The translations under genes were made by a program, and so were the position numbers. A stretch of DNA of 64,000 nucleotides from Adineta steineri (lineage: Eukaryota > Rotifera > Eurotatoria > Adinetida > Adinetidae). Position 1 is the first letter of the stretch. Each line of letters opens with the position of its first letter. Of the stretch, positions 37,625 to 51,704 are shown one piece after another. The stretch covers positions 147,847 through 211,846 of the forward strand of contig CAJNOI010000010.1 in NCBI GenBank assembly GCA_905250115.1, given 5' to 3'. The notes beneath the pieces were generated by a model, which saw only the letters and a list, made by a program, of their open reading frames with translations, was not told the origin of the DNA and did not search any database.

Positions 37625-40600
37625 TTAAATGATTGAAAAATTAATTGGATTTTCATGTCGATTAGCATTTTTTACCATTCCGATTTGTATATGATCACGA
37701 AAAGCACGAATAACACGAAGCTAAAAACAGCAACAACAAATCATAATAATTGATTAATAATTCTAGATGCATTTGATTTATCATCGATTTAAAGGAAACT
37801 ATTCAATAATCTGCATGAATAAGTAATTGATTTTATAATTAAGACTTTTTTGGAGGGATCTATGCTCGAAAGCATAATTAAAAGATTACCAAAAATACAA
37901 TTGAATCTTTCTATCTGACTGCTGTGTAGGTGTCTATTTCGAGGTATTCTTATCAAAACAACAAAAGCAGCTTTTTAAAAAGGAAATATTACTTTTTTAG
38001 TCACATCCGTTATAAGCAAAACTCTATATTTTTCTATTTCCTATAATTTTATCATTGAGTAAAAAGAAAAATTAGTTCAACATACCTGCATGCGTATACG
38101 TGTAATATTTCTTAACCATAAGATTCGGATGTTTTTTATTTCATCATCACTTATATTTAAATCTTGATTAATTGATGATCTTATTACATTTGATTCATTT
38201 GAATGTTCATATGCGTTATTAATTACACCATTTGTATTTATATCAGATTTTTTCTTATATTTTGAAAACAAATCACAAGATGGTATTAATAATAGATTGA
38301 TAATCTATGAATGAACAAAAAAGAAAAGCATGTCAGTTAAAATAATTCTATCGTTTAATGACATTGATGTCATATAAAGACGTCTTTCTCTCTTCTGCCT
38401 GTCTCTGGAGGCAGACAAAACTATTACTATGTCATCATTTTTAAAGATTATTTATAATCTAACCTGATTCCATAATAAAGTTCCTGTACCAAATAAAAAA
38501 CACCACATCCATTCATCGAGTGAAAGTTTAACACATGAAAATACCATTGAACCGTATTGAACAAGTAATATTTGTACGATAAAAGTTACAATCCATATAG
38601 TACAAAAAATTTTATTTGCTAAAATATGACGAAATACATTGAGTTCTCCATGAATTTTTCGACAATTTATTTCATTAAATAATGCCATTAAGACAAAACT
38701 ATTAAAAATCATTGTAAAATGTTCCGATGGCATATAACCATTAGTACCAGGTTGACCATCTTTCATATCAAATACACTTGGACCTAAAATAATAAAAAAA
38801 CACAATATTTTTTCTTTTAATTATTATTATCACAAAAAATATTAACCCGCAAATAAAAGGAAAAGTATTATAGATAATTGATAAATAGCTTGTAAAACAA
38901 TATTTTTTGCCATTCTATGTGTAATTAATGGATAATTTCGACCAGTTGGTTTTCTTTTAAGTAAATCGATAGTTGGTCTATCAGTTGCAAGTGCTAATGA
39001 AGCTAATGTATCCATAATTAAATTAACCCAAAGCATTTGTACAGCACGTAATGGACTTTCTTTAACAATACATGAACCAACAAATGCGCAGATTAATGCA
39101 ACAACATTAACAGTTAATTGAAATTGAAGAAATTTCGATATAGAATCTGTTACATTTCTTCCCCACATGATTGCTTTAACAATCGATGTAAAATTATCGT
39201 CAATTAAAACTATAGAAAAGAAAAAAACGAGGTGCGAAGAAAAAATTAACATCTATTCAATATTAACTTACTTATATCTGATGCTTCTTTTGCAACATCT
39301 GTACCTTGAATACCCATTGAAAAGCCAATATCAGCTTTTTTGAGTGCTGGTCCATCATTTGTTCCATCACCTGTAACAGCAACAATTTCACGTGTCATAG
39401 AATGTTTTGATTCAACTAAATGTTTCACAAGTAGATATTTATCTTGTGGTGATGATCGTGCTAATACACGTAAATTTGAACCAATTTTATCAAATAAATT
39501 TTGATCAACATCTTCGAAACGATTTGGACGTATACGTCGATTAAATTCTTTACCATCAAGAACAAGAAAATGATCCGTAGGAGATATAATACCACATTTT
39601 AATGCTATTGATCGTGCTGTATTTACATTATCACCTGTTATCATACGAACAGTTATACCAGCTTCTTTACATTGTTCAATTGCTTCTCGAACCTATTCAA
39701 AAACAAATAATCGATATTATATATAGAAAAAAAAGATAATTTACTTCTGGTCGAACAGGATCTTCAATACCACAAATACAGATACATGTTAAATCTTCAA
39801 ATATAGTTGTTTCATCATTCCAATCATTCGGCATTTCATGAAAATCTTTATAAGCAATACAAATTGTTCTTAAACCATCACACGCCATTGGTTCAATAAC
39901 ATCATGTAAAAGATAATTACAATCATCTTTTGTTAATGGTATTACATTTCCTTCTTGATCTAAAATTTTTGTACATTTTTGTAAAACAATTTCTGATGCA
40001 CCTTTCATATGTAAACGAATTGTATCTGAACGTTGAATAACTGTAGACATTAGTTTTCGAATTGAATTAAATGTATATACATGAAGAAAACTTTCTTCTA
40101 AATATGTTTTTCTTAAAGCTTCATAGTTTCCATCTAGTTCAACAATAAAATTTAATAAACCACATTCAGTTTTATTTCCAACTTGTTTTGGTAAAATTTC
40201 TTTTTCTGTTGGTAACTTGAAGGAAGAAAATTAAAAAATTAAAAATAATCAAAAAAATTCAATTATTATTTAATCTTACAATTAATTTTGATGTATAACT
40301 ACTATTAACAGAAATGCCTTCGAAAAGAATTTCTTTGGTTTTATCAGATAAGTGCATTTCTTCTAATTTATTTCGATTATTAATATTTTTCCAATGTTTA
40401 CCAGCAATATAAACTTCAACAACAGTCATACGATTTGTTGTTAAAGTACCCGTTTTATCTGAACAGATTGTTGTTGCATTACCCATTGTTTCACATGCAT
40501 CCAAATGACGAACTAGATTATTATCATACATCATTTTCTAGACAAAAATCAATGTATTTTATTATGAATAAAAAAAATAGGAATTAACTAACCTTAACAG

Positions 40601-41993
40601 CATATGCAAGTGAAATAGTAACTGCTAATGGTAAACCTTCAGGAACAGCAACAACAAGAACAGTAATACCAGTTATTAAATATCGAACAAAACGATTCCA
40701 ATATTTTGCTTTCCATGGCTCACGTTTAATAACAAATTCTTCATATGAAAATCGTGCAATAAGAACAAGGACAGTTAAAACAGCAACAATCATTCCTATT
40801 GTTTTGCATTAGATTTTTATTTATAAAACAAAAAGAAACATACCAATATATCCAATTTGAATAGCTAATTTAGTTAATTTTGTTTGTAAAATTGATCGTT
40901 CTTTATCTCTATTTCGATCATTATGTATATCATCGGTTGCCTTTGGTTTGGTTGTTTCTGTTGTTTCATTTTCTTGAAATATATATTCATTAGAATCAAA
41001 ATATATATATATGAAAATTATTATTTTACTTTTTGGTACTGGTGTACGTAGTAAACGACAAATAACACCAGTTTGACTATGTTCCCCAACAGCTATGACT
41101 AACATTTTTCCACTACCTTCCATAACATGTGTACCTAAAATAACTTAAATAAATAAACGAGTACATATTCGAATAAATGAAATGTACCTGAAAGAAGAAA
41201 TGGATTTTTATGAAGATTTTTTGATATTAAATCCGATTCTCCTGTTAACGATGATTCATCAACTTTCAAATCATTTGATTGTATAACAACACCATCAGCT
41301 GGTAATAGATCTCCATATTTTATTTGACATACATCTCCTACAACTATGTCTTTTAATGGTACTTGTTCTAATTGATTATTTCGTATAAGATTAAATTTTT
41401 GATCATGTTCAATTTTATTTTGTAAACCACGAAATTGTCTTTCTTTACTCCAATCATTAAAAGCAGTGACAAATATAACGACAATTACAGCTAAAATAAT
41501 TGCTGCACCTTCGATCCAGTCAACATTTGTTTCTTCTATAAAATAAAATAAAAATAAAAATTTTCTTTCTTTGTTTTAAATATTTACTATGTCTTTCATA
41601 TTGATGCTCAAATGTATTACGATCAGAATGATAAAAAGCAAGACCAAATGATATGGTTGCACAAATAATAAGAATAATAAGTGTAACATCTTGTAGAGCT
41701 TCGAACATAAGACGAAAAAAACTTTTGGCTGATTTTTTAGGTATTTCATTATGACCAAATATTTTCTTCCGATGTAATAAATCGAGTGGATCACCAGTTA
41801 AACCAGTTTTTAAATTTGTTTTAAGCCTTTTTTCTAAACCATATAGGCCACCAAATGTTTCATTAAATTCTTTAATACCATCATGCTGATGTGTTTGCAT
41901 TAAGAATTCTAAATCTTGACGTGAAATATCGAATTCATCAGTAATTATTATATGATTTATGTTATTGTCTATCATCTTCGAATGATGAACCAT
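37625..41993 (-). CDS. ATP2B: Plasma-membrane calcium-transporting ATPase (PMCA)
   Basis: P-type ATPase exporting calcium in exchange for protons, regulated by calmodulin. Twelve exons from ATG 41993 to the stop at 37625 sum to 1,113 codons including the stop. Visible motifs: actuator [14 protein letters not shown] in M4, phosphorylation site CSDKTGTL (aspartate near residue 424), MKGASE nucleotide site, MITGDN, and the hinge [17 protein letters not shown] followed by [12 protein letters not shown]5-M10 follow, with [16 protein letters not shown]. The C-terminal tail [20 protein letters not shown] has the form of the PMCA calmodulin-binding helix, but the region after it is short, only about 20 residues. 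One intron (40973-41029, 57 bases) is in frame without a stop and sits between M2 and M3, where PMCAs vary by splicing. It is transcribed away from the srGAP gene. Confidence 0.92.
37721..38085 (-). other. Long intron before the last calcium-pump exon
   Basis: 365-base intron that separates the calmodulin-site exon from the terminal exon, the place where PMCA genes often splice alternatively. It has a small ATGCTCGAAAGCAT hairpin near 37862; no alternative exon was recognised. Confidence 0.4.
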
Positions 41994-43956
41994 TTGTGAT
42001 TGTTCGTTTCGTTATTTGTGCATTTATATTCGATATATACATAAGACAAGAAAGAGAACAAAAAACAGAGTGCGTACTTTTACTGATACCCTCGATAGTT
42101 CGACCAAACAAACTGTAAACTATCAAGTTTATTTATCTCAATACGAATACCACGTGTGTTTCTTATTATTAGTTTAAATTTCTTCTTTTCCAGATTAACT
42201 CTTTCTATCTAGTATATGTCTATTGACGATGTAATAGAAAAAGACATAGCTATTGTTATATAAAATTGAATCGAACGATTTAGTGTTTCAAAATATAAAT
42301 GCAAGATTAAAATAATTTGAGAGTGGAATTTACTATTTAATTATAAATCGATGTAAAAGACAAGATAAGCTCAAACACGAACTATTTTGTACGTGATTGT
42401 ATCGCAAGATCAAATGTGATATTCATTTCTTTCAAAATTAGTTTTTGATTTTTCTATGTAATAAATCTTATTCAAATCAATATAATGAGAACATAATCAA
42501 AAAGAAATTTTATATTTCATCTTCGATAGATGTCAGCAAAACAAACATATAATTATCTTGTTCTATCTGCCTGCATAGCTTAAAAATTCATGATGGCTAT
42601 TCTTATTGACGAATCAACATTAATTCATTGTTCAGTTCATATCCAATGAGTCAACATATTCTTCATTTATGTTTTTGTTGACTTTTTCCGTTTCTTTTGT
42701 TTATCAATCATTAACTACTTCGTATCAATTTCCGATTATTTGACTACAAACATATCAAATGGTAAAAAGAAATTGTAAGACTCTTATGTTCTATTGTATA
42801 AAAGAATAAAAAAAAAAATTTTTTTTTTCTTCTCGGAAGAAAAAATTGATTACTTTCTCTCTTGATCGATTTCAATATGTCTTATAGTTTTCTTGTCATT
42901 TAGTATCTATATATTAATTATATATGTTTAATGAATGAATAAGAGACGTGACTGAAGAAAGGAAATATGATTGACATTAAAGATAAATATACATCCACCT
43001 TTTATGATCAATAGTTAATAATCATGCTCTCTCTTTTTTTTTACATAATATAAATATTATATTCCTTATCTTCCATGAAAATGTTACGAATATATTGATT
43101 ATATAAAAGAGAGAGAGATCTTTTTTTTCTTCTGCTGTTATATTTAAAACAAATCAGAGTTGAAATAGTTCGTTGTTATCTTTATCGAACTAGTTGTCTT
43201 TTTACTTTTATGTCATCGACTTTTATTTGGTTGTCATCAAACTCTTACTTATGATCATCATAATTTAGACTTTTTTCTGATGATGAAAGACAACTAGAAC
43301 GGTTATATATTATGCCTTGCAGTCTTTGACATCATCACAACAATTGTTCGCCCTTGATGTTAGTATTTCTCGTTGCCACATACATACGTAAGTGCAGATA
43401 GACAAGGCATAGTCCAACGATGTATGGTAATTGCATAAAATATGGTAACGAGAGCGGCAAAAAGATGTGTTATTACTGATTCTACTACTTCTGTTGTTTC
43501 AACTAATCGTTAGTCGTTCGTTGTTGTTGTTGTTATTTATTCGATTTCATCGCCTGTATTTGAAGAATGTCGCCAAAGCTGTATTTACACAAATGAAGAT
43601 ATCAGGGAAAATTCCTTTTTCTTATTTTCTCGGATATATATTATACATATATATATATATTTCTCTTTCTTCGTCTTCATCACTATTTATTAATCATTGA
43701 TTATGAAAGTAAGAACATATAAGAGATATAAAAGTCATTACCACCTTCTTTTTCCTTGAGAATTTCCATAGGGTATCTTCTTTAATCTTTGTCTGTCTCA
43801 TGTTTATCTATCAGTACTATCGTGTCTAGTTTTCTTTTTTTTGTTGCCTTGATTATCAAATAACATATCAAGAAAAAGATTGAGCTGTATACACAAAGAG
43901 TATTGTCGTACATTTACTTTTCTTTTATCATTTAAGTTATTGTTATTTCAGATGTA
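41994..43956. other. Divergent promoter region between calcium pump and srGAP
   Basis: Two kilobases between the start codons of two head-to-head genes, so both promoters should be here. It is AT-rich with TA and T runs. No coding segment was recognised; the open frame at 43467-43700 is Leu/Ser low-complexity. Confidence 0.5.
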
Positions 43957-44321
43957 ATGTCGGCAAGTGAATCAAATAATAACGCGACAAATTTGAAGAT
44001 GCAGTCGAACACAATTAATTCGGCTTTAGCTTCAATACATCCATTAACTACACAACCTCAAACGCCATCGCCTCCACCTTTACCATTAATCACAACAACA
44101 TCATTACCATCATCACCAGCACCATTTAATGAAGATAAACATACGGAAAAAACTTATAAGAAAGGAAAACAAATTTTATTTGAATTTGATCAAATCTTTA
44201 AAGGTATGTATATATATATAATTCTTTTTTATTTTCATCAATTAATATTATGAATGGGTTATAAGTAGGAGGGATATCAAGTTCGAAAGGGCAAAATACA
44301 CACACGTCTTTCTCTCATCAG

Positions 44322-44354
<33 letters not shown>

Positions 44355-47300
44355 AATGTATACATACATGCATATCTATACTTATATGGGGTGTTGTATA
44401 TCAACAACCATGAATGGAGATATGAAACCTTGTTGTTATTCTCTGCTGCCATTGTAGATAATGATAAATTGAAGTCAAAAGTCAAGATTAAAAAATAATT
44501 GAAGAAAATAGGAGTTTAATTTTTATATAAAAAATGATTATAATACAAAGAAGTTACTAACACGCCTAGAGCCATTATTCAATGATTCGATTAAGAGCTT
44601 GTTTAATCACGCATAAATACTGTTAGAGATATTATCATTGACAAGAAGTTTAATGGGTATATCTCATTTGTTATTTTTATTATTATTCTATATTTAAAGG
44701 TTAAATAGAACAAATAACTCATGATATTTTATTCTTAAACATATTGTCTCTTGATTTTCAAAAAGTAAGAGAGAAAGTCAAGCAATAATAAGCATAACGA
44801 TATCATATTTCTAATGAACACGATATATAGACAAAAGAAAGAACGAAAGAAAAAATAGAAAGAGAAAGAAGAAGAAAAAAAATGTGAATAAGAGTGTTGA
44901 CCGGTTCGTGTTGATGTTAAATGTGCTTGCTTCATTGGAATATAGCATTGTTCCTCTTTCATCGTTCATATCTATGCGAACAAATGTTTGCCATTACTCT
45001 GATGGAGGGCAGACATATACATAAAGTGATACACTAGGCCTCGACATCATAGTCGTCGTCGTCGTCGTCGTCGCTGAGCAGAAGAAAAAAAAAAAGGAAA
45101 AAAAGGTCCTTTACTTACTCGTTCATTCAATCATCATGCAGACTCACGAATGAACAATTAGAACATAGTTGTCTATCGACAATGGTGAACTATACATGCG
45201 GTGTAGCATCGACAAAAAATAGTGTACGACGCTCATCAAATTCACAACTAACTTTATTGCGAAAACAAACCGAACGTTATAGACTTCGTAGGATTATTAA
45301 ATAATTCGAACTAATAAGAATTTTTCTTTTTCTTCTTATTAATTAGATATTCGTTTTCAACTTAATGAACAATTAAAATCCTTAGAACAACGTATTGAAA
45401 CACAATTATCAATTCTTACTGAAATACAAGAATATTTTAAACGTCGTGCTGATGTTGAACTTGATTATGCTAAAAATCTTGATAATTTACATAAACAAAT
45501 AGGTCAAAAGCATCGTGCACAAAAAGCACGGTAAGATATTTTTCTTTTCAAAAGTCAAAAAATAATTAATTCATTCATTGAATTCAATAGACGTGAAACT
45601 TGGAGTCTTCAATCAATATATAAATTATGGGATACTATTGTTCAAGATACTCGTACTCATGTTAAATATCATTCAATTATGTCTGATGTTTGTGGAAAAT
45701 ATATGTATGATAAATTTAATGAAATAGCTGATGATACACGACGAATGTTTACAAAAGTAGAAAAATAGATTTTTCTCCAAAGGAAATAAATCTATATTTT
45801 GTTTTCTAGTGTAAATCGGCTGGGTTGGCTAGTCATGAAGATATATATAAAGTACTTAATGAATTACAGAGTGTAAGTGGTATATTTATTATCTTTTATC
45901 TCGTCGAACATGTTGATTACATATGTGTATGTTTATTTAGACAATGAAAACCTATCATCAGTATCAGAGTGAAAGTAAACAAGCCGAACAAAAATTGCGA
46001 AATATTCAACAACAGATGGCGAAGATAAAAAGTGCAAAAAAACAAAAAACAATGGAAAAACGAGTTGAAAAAGTAAATTTTTGCCTAAATTAGTTCGACA
46101 TCAAGGACATCTTGAAAAAATAGTCTATTCCAATTTCCCTAATAATTTTTTCATGCTATCGTAATGATTTATATCACAACATCTCCTAATCGATTTTTAA
46201 GTTCATACTCATCCTCTCTGATAGGAAGAGTACCAGAATGAAACATGAGCTATTCCTATGAGAGATGTTGTAAAAATAAGATTAAGTATTGCTCTTGATT
46301 GTTAATATTCATATAGAGAAAAAAACGCTATGTTTTATGATGAGAGGAAATTCTCATTTATATTTGCTCTTCTCAAAATCTTTCTATTGATATTATCGAA
46401 TAAGAATAAGAAAAATTTCTTGTATTTTTAATATTAGAGACAAATGAAATATACAGAAACAAAAGTAAAAGCATTTAAAGCACGTAATGATTATTTAATG
46501 ACAATTGAATCTGTGAATGCTGCATTACAAAAATATTGTTTGGATGATGTACCTGATTTAATTGATTGTATGAATTTTGGTTTTCATACATCAATTGCTA
46601 AAACAATTCAAATGTATTTATCAGCCCAAGAAAATATAAAACGTGGTCGACAAGCGTATGTTCATAAACAACAAAAGAAGAAGAAATAAAATTGTTTTTT
46701 TTTAAATTTTTTAAGAACAATTGAAACAATGAATCGAGCGATTGGTGATTTAGATACAGCTACTGATAAACAAAAATATTTAGAACAATATTCATCTGTC
46801 TTTACAATACTTAAAAGAATTAAATTTGAACCACACAAAGGTGATGAAGTGTCAGCTGTCAATGCTCAAGTGTTAATACGAGATGAAATGCAATCACGAT
46901 TTATACAAATGCAGAGTCGACTTGCAGCATTAAAAACTGAAAATGATGAGGTTTGTTTTATAAGTATTCTTCTCAAGTTTCATAGTCTTTATCTAAAGAA
47001 TTATTTGAAGAGGAATAAAACTAAATACTTTTACATAATATATGACTATTAGATGATTAAATATGCGCAAAGAACAAGTAAGCAGAAAATTAATGTCAAT
47101 ATGTAAACATATAAGCTTAAATAGATTGCTATAGGCAAGGACAAAATTAACTAAAAATGAACAGCTGCGCTTCACTTACCGAAGTAATCTAAATATTGAT
47201 TTTTATTGTTTTAACTAGATTTTTAAAACAATCGAAGCTACTGAACAATCATTAATGGAATATATAAATACGAATAATTCTGATGTATCCGATTTATTTA

Positions 47301-50300
47301 AAGATCTGAATTTACCACAAAATGTATCAAAAGATACGAGAAAAGAAATTGAAGATTATTATGTTGAGGTATATTCAATAGAATGTTCATTATTTTTTAT
47401 ATAATTCTTTTCTTTTTTTATTTTCATAGAAATTTAAACAATATACTTTAAGTAGTAATTTAATTTCACGTCTACAAGCTCGTCATGATATAATGCAAAA
47501 AGCATTAGGTGCAGCACCAGTTGCTACCGGTGTTGAAGATAAAAAGTAAGGAATCAAAAACATATTCGAAATAATTATATTTCATTTTTTAGTTTGATAC
47601 GTCGTCCGGTAAAACCGAAACAAATTGGCCGTGCTCCAATTCTTGGTCGTCCACGTTTATTCGGTGGAAAACTTATAGATTATGTTGAAGTAACTCAACA
47701 ACATATACCATTAATTATTTCATCATGTGTTAGTGCTATTAATCGACTTGGTTTACACAATCAGGTTAGTCAAGATTTTTTTGATTTGTAAAGTTAGAAT
47801 CAAATCTATGAGAAGTTTATATTGAAAACTGTGTACAAATGTTTTGATGAGAAAATGTCCTCCTGTAATTTCTTATTATATATTAAATAGAATATGCGTA
47901 AATTATAAAGTCATGCGGAGAGTATTTTTAACTTTGCGACAGATGAACACTTTTCCGAGTCAATGAGTTTTTAAGTAATATCCATTATGGCACTGTCAAT
48001 AATAATTCTGTATATTTATCTAAAGTGAAGTGAATTCTCATCCGGATATTAAGTTGATTCTTTGACAGCTTTCAAGTCATTTTGTCAAAAGATGAAATCG
48101 AAATAACATACTATTTATTTTCTTTTTATTTCTAGGGTATTTTTCGTGTACCCGGTGCTCAAGTTGATATAAATCAATTTAAAGAAGCATTTGAAAAAGG
48201 TGAAGATCCACTAGTTAATATAACTGGACGTGATATGAATTCAGTAGCTGGTGTATTAAAATTATATTTTCGAGAATTAAAAGAACCATTATTTAGTCGA
48301 GATATGTTTGATTCATTTATTGGATGTATTGGTAAGAAGAAATTTGTTCTTTTTCGATTAAAATATTTTCTCTCGATATTTATTTATCTAGTTGATGTTG
48401 AATCAGAAGAAAAATGTGTGGACAATTTTTGTCAAGTTGTGAAACTTCTTCCTCGTCCAATATTTATTGTTATGCGTTATTTTTTTGCTTTTCTTAATCA
48501 GTAAGAATTATTTGTTTATTATTCTATCATATAAATTCTTTTATTTATTAGTCTTGCGGAATATTCCGATGAAAATATGATGGATGCATCGAATTTAGCT
48601 AGTTGTTTAGCACCAACTTTGTTACCAATACCTGAAGATCAAGATCAAGTGCAATATTTAACACATACGATTGAACTTATACGATCAATAATTATACATC
48701 ATGAAGAAATATTTCCATCAGATGGTAATGGACCTGTCTATGAAAAATTTGCAATTACAGTTCCAATGTAAGATAAAATAGAAAAATAAAAAAAGATTTA
48801 ATTTCTTTGTTATTATTTTAGTGATGGTGAAGAAGATGAAGATGATGAAGGAATCAGTGAACGTTCATTAAGACGAACACCAAGTGATGATGGTAAGAAT
48901 TAATATCTGAGAGAAAAAAGAAAAGAAAATTTCTAATATTTTTTATATGAAATAATTATAGCGTCACAAGATTCTGATTATTGCACCGAAGATTTTAATT
49001 TAATGAATGAGACTGATGTTTGGTAAAAGATGAGAAAATAAACTAAAACCAATTCCCTATCATTCTTTAAGAGAATCGCTATTGAAAACGCGAGCATGAT
49101 TAGCATGGCTTCGGTATTCCTTTTTTGAAAGCTATACATTCTTGTGTGTGTGTGCGAATATTGATCAAAAAAATTGAGATCTTTCATTGAATAATATTTA
49201 TTTAAATTCTTTTTAGAAGTGGAGACGATTGAAGCAGTAGCATTGTTTGATTATGTTGGAAGAACTGATAAAGAATTATCATTTAAAAAGAATCAAATTA
49301 TATATATTTTTAAAAAAATGAATCATGAATGGTGGCAAGGTTATTTAGCTGGTGGAAATGAGTCGGGATATGTTCCCGACGGTTACATCAAGCTTAAAGC
49401 AAGGTATGTTGAAACATATCTCGAGAATAAAATTGTATTTTTGTTTGTTTGTTTGTTTTATTTATAGACGTCGAGATTCTGCTCCTATTCAAAATCATCC
49501 TCCATTAAGTATTACTCCTGATCCATCTTCATCATTAAATTCAATTAATTTAACAGCAACATCTTCAATTGATCAACTTGATGCTCCTATGGTATACCGT
49601 CCACCATCGGATTTATCACTTGTTGATGAACATCGTCTTAATATAGCTAAAGAAACTGAAATTGTTGAAGTTGATTCTGATATTGATGATGAAGATGATG
49701 AAGATGAAGAAGAAGATGAAGATGATTCACAAGAAAATACATATGAAAATACAAGTAGTTCAAGTCAACCAAAACCACCACCTCATCGTACAATTTACGA
49801 TATTTTACCACCTAGTCCACCGATACCTCAATCAACAATTGATCATTGTCAATCAAGATCATCGACATCATCCTCATCACGTTTAACATCAACAAATGAA
49901 CAACAAATAATTGATATTGATACAGCATTACGTGAAGTTTTATCTGGTATTCGTACAGTTGAAGAATGTCATGCTCAATGTTTTCGTTCAATACCACCAA
50001 CAAATAATCAACAAGATGAACGTTTAACAACACCACAAGAAACAGATGCACCTGATCTTGTACTTAATTTACCTATATCAAGTGGATTTATTACACCACC
50101 AGCTACAAAATCACTTGATACAAATCTAAATGAAAATCAATTATCAAAATCTTCATCATCATCAAATAGTTCACCAATTCATCAATCAATTGAGAATAAT
50201 AATAATAATAATAATCATAATTCATTAACTCAATCAACAATAGTAAATGATTCGACACGAACATCACGTTCAAATTCTTCATCAACACCTACTGTACATT

Positions 50301-50536
50301 TTATTGAAAAACTTCGACCATCACCTGAACCAACAAATCGAAAAAAAATTCCACCACCAATTATGAAAAAACCTGAAAAAACTGTTGAATTACTTAAACG
50401 TCTTGGTTTACAACCATCAACTGAATCATCATGTAGTGTGACAATTTCATCAACATCAACTTCATCATCAACATCATCTCATTTACATCAACAACCAATA
50501 CCAGCTGCTGGATCATCTAAAACAACCGATGTTTAA
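43957..50536 (+). CDS. SRGAP: SLIT-ROBO Rho GTPase-activating protein (srGAP)
   Basis: Cytoplasmic adaptor that bends membranes and switches off Rho/Rac/Cdc42. Sixteen exons sum to 1,177 codons including the stop. Domain order is diagnostic: a Ser/Pro N-terminus (1-80), F-BAR (about 82-500, opening DIRFQLNEQLKSLEQR and EYFKRRADVELDYAKNL), RhoGAP (about 530-730) with arginine finger GIFRVPG near residue 570 and the RELKEPLF and NMMDASNLASCLAPTL-type segments, and SH3 (about 760-815, AVALFDYVGRTDKELSFKK, WWQGYLAG). A long Ser/Pro/Asn-rich tail of about 350 residues with an acidic Asp/Glu block follows. Introns 44204-45346, 46073-46437, 46951-47218 and 47765-48135 are longer than the norm. An alternative last exon before the SH3 is possible. 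Confidence 0.92.
44204..45346 (+). other. First srGAP intron
   Basis: 1.14 kb, with a TA-rich run at 44322-44352 and a (GTC)n run at 45051-45073. No coding segment was recognised. It may carry an internal promoter, which cannot be judged here. Confidence 0.5.
46176..46271. repeat. Inverted repeat in an srGAP intron
   Basis: ACAACATCTC at 46176-46185 is complemented by GAGATGTTGT at 46262-46271, and inside them a TCTCTGATAGGA segment nearly complements TCCTATGAGAGA. This is a foldback of about 96 bases in intron 46073-46437, probably a small MITE remnant. Confidence 0.45.
48962..49026 (+). other. Candidate alternative last exon of srGAP, lacking SH3
   Basis: After exon 48822-48892 an AATTATAG acceptor opens a segment reading in frame ASQDSDYCTEDFNLMNETDVW and then TAA. 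Exon 49217 (SH3) also joins 48892 in frame (DDEVETIEAV). If this segment were used internally through its GTAAAA donor it would shift the frame and stop at once, so it can only serve as a terminal exon or a poison exon. Confidence 0.45.
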
Positions 50537-51704
50537 TTAAATGGGTTTTCTTTATCACAAATAAAAATATAATTTATCGGTGCTGCTAGTCGCGCTCTTT
50601 ACTTTAAATGTATATCATTCTCTATTATATCTAATCTCTTTCTCTCATATTTTTTAGCGTGTAAACAATCATTCTTATATTCTCATTACTTGGCCTTATA
50701 TCAATGGCTATCTTTCTTTTCTTAGACGAGAAACAAAAAAAGTTTATTATTCTTGTTTGGCTGTTTGTTTATTACCCGTTGTCGAAATATTCTTTTGTAA
50801 CGCAGTTTTTTTTTTGTTTGTTTTCTATATGAATGTTTATTGTAGAGAAGAATCTCCTGTTAAATGAACAAAGATAAAATTATAAGTGAAACATTATAAA
50901 AAATAAAGATAAATAATAATCTAAAAGATTTATATACATATCTGAAATTAAAATACTTTTTCTAATTTCTCAAAATATCCGTAACTGAAAATTTTTAATC
51001 TTTACTAAGAGTTACAACTAAACGTAAATGTACGATTGTTTTTTGCTTAATAATATAATTTTAGTTCATTCGATGAAATTCATATACAAATAAAGATTTT
51101 CTCTGTTCGGATTACTTTTACTACTGAATTTATTATGAATTCGCTCATCTTTCAATCCTTTAATTAACGATTGTTTACTTTATCACCCGAAATTGCGTTT
51201 GTCGTTTGTTTAAATAAATAAAACTTGAGTGCTTATGTCATCTTATACATTATCCTTTTTCGTTACGAGCTTTTATTTTAAACGTTTGTTCATTTATTCA
51301 TTTGAAACCTATTCGAATACAATATAAAAAAAAACAAACCAAGTAAGTTTATAAAATCAAGAAGTTGACTTAAAAGAAAACAAGAAAGAACTATTCGACC
51401 TTGACAAGAGTCATAGAGCATAGTTTTCTTTTTTTATCTTCTTTCGAGAATACACAACAAAAAAGAAATTTCTTTACTATGTACTAATTGATTAAATTAT
51501 TTTAACAAGATGTATGTGTGTAATCCTATCGTTTTCTTCTATTACCGATAGAGATTTGGATTCATTGAATATTTTTGTATGTGACTAAACATGTCAATTG
51601 TTAAACATATGTAGGTGTTAATACAAACACATCAATGAAAAAAAGAAATAAGAAGAAACAACAATAATAATACTGTGTCTTTATACATTTCAATTGTTCA
51701 AATA
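50537..51704. other. Spacer downstream of srGAP
   Basis: AT-rich 1.17 kb with AATAAA-like sites near 50900 (srGAP 3' end). Nothing else was recognised. Confidence 0.4.

Noticed and set aside
45051-45073. (GTC)n run in the first srGAP intron as a coding repeat
   Set aside because: It is a simple microsatellite in an intron with no exon borders around it.
49662-50288. Overlapping frames in the srGAP tail region on both strands
   Set aside because: Shadows of the low-complexity Ser/Asp/Asn-rich srGAP tail.
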